Made by a program: the position numbers and the translations under genes | NCBI GenBank assembly: GCA_020722945.1 | Contig: DYJV01000032.1 | Span: 1 to 8,384, forward strand | DNA from: Candidatus Methylomirabilis sp. | GTDB taxonomy: Bacteria; DYJV01 | Length of the DNA: 8,384 nt | Direction: 5' to 3' | The notes under the pieces: generated by a model | Seen by the model: only the letters and a program-made list of their open reading frames with translations | The model's database searches: none | Told to the model about the DNA's origin: nothing | Shown: positions 5,779 through 8,384 of the stretch, in pieces | Layout: every line of letters begins with the position of its first letter | Position numbering within the stretch: position 1 is the first letter of the stretch

Positions 5779-7757
5779 ATCAAATTAAAGTAGGTTAGTA
5801 ACCCGATTATAATGATAAATGCAAGAGCATAAAGCAGATAATCTTGTATTTTACCTGTTTGGAAAACAGCAATTTTTTCAAAAAAATTAAGCGTTTTATT
5901 TAAGGGTATGGTAACTAAATAATCTTCAAAAATATCGCTTGAATGTGTTTCAAAGCTTCTTTTTTTCGGAAAAATTTCAGCAATATCAAAATTTTCATAT
6001 TTTTTTCTAACATTAACTATTTTTGACGACAGTTGAACAAAATTATCAGCATAAGAAGTAGCTGTATATTGATGCAATGCAGGATTTGCTCCGGTATATC
6101 CACAGCCCCAGGTGTCATTTTCTGAAATTTGATGTCGCTTTTGCTGCCATGCTCTGAGTAACCATAGAATTCCTATTATTGAAATAAAAATTCCTGATGA
6201 AAGACTTATTTTATTCAAAACGGGAGTCATTTCGTAAAGTATTAATGCGTTTTCGGTAAAAATAGCCACAACATTCATCAGTGGCTCAACAATTATAAAA
6301 GACCCCAATCCGATAAGAAGAATTAAAAAGCCTATCATAAAATCAGGAATAATCATTACCGGTTCTACTTCGGTAACATTTTTTGTTTTGTCACTTCGAC
6401 CTGTTCCAAGGAAAATGATGCTAAAAACCTTGGTGAAGCAAAATATTGCTAAACCCCCAATAATGGCTAAACCTGAAAAAGAGAAAAGCAAAATAATATC
6501 CATAAATAAACTTCCTGCCTGTAATGATTTAAACATTCCTGAATAGATTAAAAATTCAGAAATAAATCCGTTAAAAGGTGGTAGTCCGCTGATGGCAAGT
6601 GCTCCCAGTAAGAAAAACAGAGCTGTTTTTGGCATCTTTTTGATAAGTCCTCCTAATTGCTCAATGTTTCTTGTGTGAGTTTGTTTATAAACTGAACCTG
6701 CGGTGTAAAAAAGTAATGATTTAAACAGAGAATGATTTAAAATGTGTAAAATTCCACCTCCAAAACCAAGAACTGCTAATACAGGCATATTTTCTGCCAA
6801 ACCAATTACACCCAATCCAATACCAATCCCAATAATTCCAATATTTTCAATACTGTGATAAGCTAAAAGTTTTTTCACATCGTGCTGAACAATGGCAAGT
6901 GAAACTCCAATAATTCCTGACACTAACGATATTATTAGAATAAATAAACCTATTCCGAATAAATCTTCATGGATATAGCTAATCACTCTGAGTATTCCGT
7001 AAATGCCCATTTTTATCATCACACCGCTCATTACTCCCGAAACGTGAGAAGGTGCGGCAGGGTGGGCATGTGGTAACCATGAGTGCAATGGTATAAATCC
7101 GGCTTTTATTCCAAATCCAATAAAAAACAGTAGAAATAATGGAAATGGATTTTTAGAAGAAAAATAAACTGATAAACTATCAAAACTAAACGCTGATTGA
7201 GTTTGAATGTAAACTATAATAAAGGCTATCATTAAAAATACCACCCCTATATGCATTTGGATAAGGTATTTTAGTCCAATTTTAACTGTTTCTTTTTTCT
7301 CAGATTCAAAAATCACTAAAAAGAAAGATACTAAAGACATAATTTCCCAAACAATCAGAAAGGCTAAGGCATCTCTTATCATCACCACCAATAGCATGGA
7401 AATATGCAGCCATAAAAAATTAAAGTAATGGAAGGCTATTTCTGTAGTATTTTTTTTTGGCAAATAAGGTTCAAGGTAGCCTTTAGCATAAAGCAATCCG
7501 GTAAACGAAGTAAAATTGATAACGAAAATAAAAAATGCCGATAGTTTATCTATTTTTAATGAAACAGAATTTCCTAATAAATTAATAAAAGGAAGTTCTA
7601 ATATATTACCTGTTGTAAAGGCTTTTATTGCCCAAAATGAAGTAATACCTATAATACCAATCTGTAACAATAGGCTAATATTATTCTGATGTTGTTTTGG
7701 CAACAAGAATAATATTATTGTTGAAATAATTATGATTTGTAAAATAATAATTGTCAT
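5775..7757 (-). CDS. hyfB: HyfB-like antiporter-type membrane subunit (NuoL family)
   Basis: First gene of the operon, 660 residues, matching HyfB (about 672) better than HycC (about 608). The NuoL/MrpA-type core carries E138 (IVWEIMSL), the TM5 Glu; K218 (GFGIKAGFIPLHSWLPHAH), the TM7 Lys; K249 (GVMIKMGIYG), the TM8 Lys; H301/E304 (LLAYHSIENIG); H338, H342 and K346 (LHILNHSLFKS); and K443 in TM12 (FTKVFS). All belong to the proton-channel set of the family. The C-terminal extension has WGCGY near 565-570 and QYTATSYAD, typical of HyfB, a soluble linker, and a last membrane helix at about 640-660. An in-frame stop lies just upstream of the ATG, so the start is well defined, although no strong Shine-Dalgarno sequence precedes it. 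No promoter of a known consensus is evident in the 76 bases between the recombinase relic and this gene. Confidence 0.93.
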   Translation of the reverse strand: MTIIILQIIIISTIILFLLPKQHQNNISLLLQIGIIGITSFWAIKAFTTGNILELPFINLLGNSVSLKIDKLSAFFIFVINFTSFTGLLYAKGYLEPYLPKKNTTEIAFHYFNFLWLHISMLLVVMIRDALAFLIVWEIMSLVSFFLVIFESEKKETVKIGLKYLIQMHIGVVFLMIAFIIVYIQTQSAFSFDSLSVYFSSKNPFPLFLLFFIGFGIKAGFIPLHSWLPHAHPAAPSHVSGVMSGVMIKMGIYGILRVISYIHEDLFGIGLFILIISLVSGIIGVSLAIVQHDVKKLLAYHSIENIGIIGIGIGLGVIGLAENMPVLAVLGFGGGILHILNHSLFKSLLFYTAGSVYKQTHTRNIEQLGGLIKKMPKTALFFLLGALAISGLPPFNGFISEFLIYSGMFKSLQAGSLFMDIILLFSFSGLAIIGGLAIFCFTKVFSIIFLGTGRSDKTKNVTEVEPVMIIPDFMIGFLILLIGLGSFIIVEPLMNVVAIFTENALILYEMTPVLNKISLSSGIFISIIGILWLLRAWQQKRHQISENDTWGCGYTGANPALHQYTATSYADNFVQLSSKIVNVRKKYENFDIAEIFPKKRSFETHSSDIFEDYLVTIPLNKTLNFFEKIAVFQTGKIQDYLLYALAFIIIIGLLTYFNLI

Positions 7758-7837
7758 ATCTTATTTGTTTTTATGTGTGCTAACATCTGTGTATACGCAT
7801 TGTGTATATATTTACCCTTTATATCTGCAACTGTCAT
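7754..7837 (-). CDS. Possible 27-residue leader or small ORF bridging to hyfB
   Basis: An open frame of 27 codons with ATG at 7837-7835. Its ATG overlaps the stop of the recombinase relic (ATGA) and its own TGA overlaps the hyfB ATG (ATGA). AGGGA lies exactly four bases before the ATG, the same arrangement as at the small-subunit gene. The peptide is hydrophilic and basic, starting MTVADIKGKYIHN, with no membrane segment and no family I recognise. It could be a leader that couples translation into hyfB, or chance at an A+T-rich junction; length alone gives little support. Confidence 0.25.
   Translation of the reverse strand: MTVADIKGKYIHNAYTQMLAHIKTNKI
7788..7808. repeat. Short direct repeat TGTGTATA upstream of hyfB
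   Basis: TGTGTATA occurs at 7788-7795 and 7801-7808, start to start 13 bases apart, with a similar GTGTATAT string at 7924-7933 inside the recombinase relic. Spaced half-sites just behind a recombinase gene could be a recombination site, or protein-binding sites near the hyfB start. The evidence is position and repetition only. Confidence 0.25.
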
Positions 7838-8167
7838 AATTTCCCTGTTTTTGTTAAATTATCTAACGGACTGCCCTGTCTGCCGATAGGTAGATATTTT
7901 ATCCAGCCCTTTTTTTGTTATATGTGTGTATATTTTAGTTGTTTTTGAATTTGCATGTCCAAGCAATTTTTTTAATATCTTAAATTTATTCCTCGTTCCA
8001 AAAGATGTGTTGCAAAGCTGTGTCTAAGGGTGTGAACTGTTGCATGTTTCTTTACCATTAAAATAATCTAAAAAATTTCTAAAAGCCTTGATGTAGTTTA
8101 TTTGAGTATTAATGCTGTATCGTTTTAGTTTGAGTATTTTGATGTAATCAGCAATAATCTCTTCCAC
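7834..8167 (-). pseudogene. Tyrosine recombinase (phage-integrase family), degraded
   Basis: Reading the minus strand, GTG at 8167 preceded by AAAGGAG begins a SAM-like core-binding domain (EEIIADYIKILKLKRYSI, then [15 protein letters not shown]). At about 8045-8056 the frame jumps into the catalytic C-terminal motif, [20 protein letters not shown], so the middle of the protein with the first catalytic Arg and the Lys is deleted. A one-base-type frameshift follows at a run of seven T/A at 7967-7973; in the new frame comes LLGHANSKTTKIYTHI with the box II His and the nucleophilic Tyr. A 22-base insertion at 7873-7894 then breaks the last codons, after which SPLDNL can be read to a stop at 7834-7836. 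Intact relatives are XerC/IntI-like recombinases of about 270-380 residues. It is certainly inactive and points to past integration next to the operon. Confidence 0.85.
7873..7894. repeat. 22-base GC-rich repeat inserted in the recombinase relic
   Basis: Removing GCCCTGTCTGCCGATAGGTA plus two bases (GA) restores a continuous reading from LDKI to SPLDNL in the recombinase C-terminus, the usual ending of this family, so the stretch is an insertion. It contains an imperfect palindrome (CTGCC GATA GGTAG). A related sequence is at 116-135 and a possible one at 8352-8376. Confidence 0.5.
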
Positions 8168-8173
8168 TATAAC

Positions 8174-8193
8174 TCCTTTAATGCCCTAAAGGA
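8174..8193. terminator. Perfect 7-bp hairpin: plus-strand terminator or cover of the recombinase RBS
   Basis: TCCTTTA (8174-8180), loop ATGCCC, TAAAGGA (8187-8193). Read on the plus strand it is followed directly by TTTTTT (8194-8199), the form of an intrinsic terminator, but no plus-strand gene leads into it. Read on the minus strand, the 3' arm contains the AAAGGAG Shine-Dalgarno of the recombinase GTG start, so folding would hide that site. Both readings are possible. Confidence 0.4.
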
Positions 8194-8200
8194 TTTTTTG

Positions 8201-8227
8201 ACTATACTTTTTAATAAAAAATGTCAA
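8201..8227 (-). promoter_or_regulatory. Weak candidate promoter for the recombinase relic
   Basis: On the minus strand TTGACA (8227-8222) and TATAGT (8206-8201) are separated by 15 bases, shorter than the usual 17. The Bacteroidota-type -7 motif TAnnTTTG is not seen. A transcript from here would cross the relic and could reach hyfB, since nothing clearly terminates it. Confidence 0.25.
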
Positions 8228-8244
8228 TAATATATTTTCTGTTA

Positions 8245-8382
8245 TCAGAAAAAGAGTTTCGGTAATGAAATAAGAGTATTGCATAAATCATTCATTAGTT
8301 TAACAAATTTAGAAATCTCTTGCTCCCAACCATTGTAGTTTCGAAGCTGATGACCTGTCTTTCTGGGGGGCAGGCGGGGTGG
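8245..8382 (-). CDS. Open frame running off the right edge, unknown C-terminus
   Basis: A minus-strand frame is open from the window edge to TGA at 8247-8245 (45 codons). After a Pro-rich part that coincides with a GC-rich repeat, it reads GHQLRNYNGWEQEISKFVK and then LMNDLCNTLISLPKLFF, an amphipathic helical pattern that looks like real coding sequence. I do not recognise the family. The C-rich beginning may be the inserted repeat and not original coding DNA, so this may be a broken gene. Confidence 0.25.
   Translation of the reverse strand, partial: PPRLPPRKTGHQLRNYNGWEQEISKFVKLMNDLCNTLISLPKLFF
8352..8376. repeat. GC-rich imperfect palindrome at the right edge
   Basis: CCTGTC (8354-8359) can pair with GGCAGG (8369-8374), with one G-U pair, around a loop rich in T and G. 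Its CCTGTC core recalls the elements at 7873-7894 and 96-150. It stands out against the A+T-rich surroundings and sits inside the open frame at 8245-8382. Similarity to the other copies is partial. Confidence 0.35.
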
Positions 8383-8384
8383 TC

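Noticed and set aside
499-7757. Respiratory complex I (nuo) or a working formate hydrogenlyase
   Set aside because: Gene order B-C-E-F-G-H/I and the HyfB and HyfE forms are hydrogenase-4-like and not nuo; but the NiFe ligands are missing, so a working hydrogenase is excluded as far as sequence can tell.
7758-7833. Integron attC/attI site behind the recombinase
   Set aside because: Repeated TGTGTATA and CTAAC-like strings are suggestive, but I do not find paired RYYYAAC and GTTRRRY core sites, so it is kept only as a possibility.
1-8384. CRISPR array, tRNA or rRNA genes
   Set aside because: No regularly spaced repeats and no tRNA-like or rRNA-like conserved segments were seen on either strand.

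Overview
The window carries one six-gene minus-strand operon (7757 down to 499) for a membrane complex of the group 4 [NiFe]-hydrogenase / complex I superfamily. In transcription order it encodes HyfB-, HyfC-, HyfE-, HyfF- and HyfG-like subunits and a fused HyfH/HyfI-like subunit. Genes overlap by 1-4 bases or are separated by 1-14 bases, so one polycistronic transcript is likely. The DNA is strongly A+T-rich, with few clear Shine-Dalgarno sequences. The IS3 and tyrosine-recombinase relics and short GC-rich dispersed repeats recall Bacteroidota genomes; this taxonomic guess is an inference.

The membrane arm looks complete and intact: two antiporter-like proton-channel subunits (HyfB, HyfF), a NuoH-like quinone/heel subunit (HyfC) and a NuoK-like subunit (HyfE), all with charged intramembrane residues retained. 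The soluble arm is stripped of metal sites. The large subunit lacks both CxxC pairs that bind the NiFe centre. The small subunit keeps only one of the four cysteines of the proximal [4Fe-4S] cluster. Its N-terminal ferredoxin domain keeps exactly the four cysteines of one cluster and has lost exactly the four of the other. The complex therefore cannot be an ordinary hydrogenase. It best fits the 'energy-converting hydrogenase-related' (Ehr) complexes, in an extreme form that may hold a single Fe-S cluster. No hydrogenase maturation gene, formate dehydrogenase or HyfA/HyfD homologue lies in the window.

The operon is bracketed by decayed mobile DNA. Downstream (296-496) is the C-terminal end of an IS3-family transposase that abuts, and may supply, the stop codon of the last gene. 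Upstream (7834-8167) is a tyrosine-recombinase pseudogene with a large internal deletion, a frameshift and a 22-base repeat insertion near its end. A related repeat lies at 116-135 and a possible third copy near the right edge. A 27-codon open frame bridges the recombinase relic and hyfB with four-base overlaps at both ends.

Positions 1-246 and 8168-8384 hold no gene I can name; the latter has a short open frame running off the right edge, and a hairpin that covers the recombinase ribosome-binding site.
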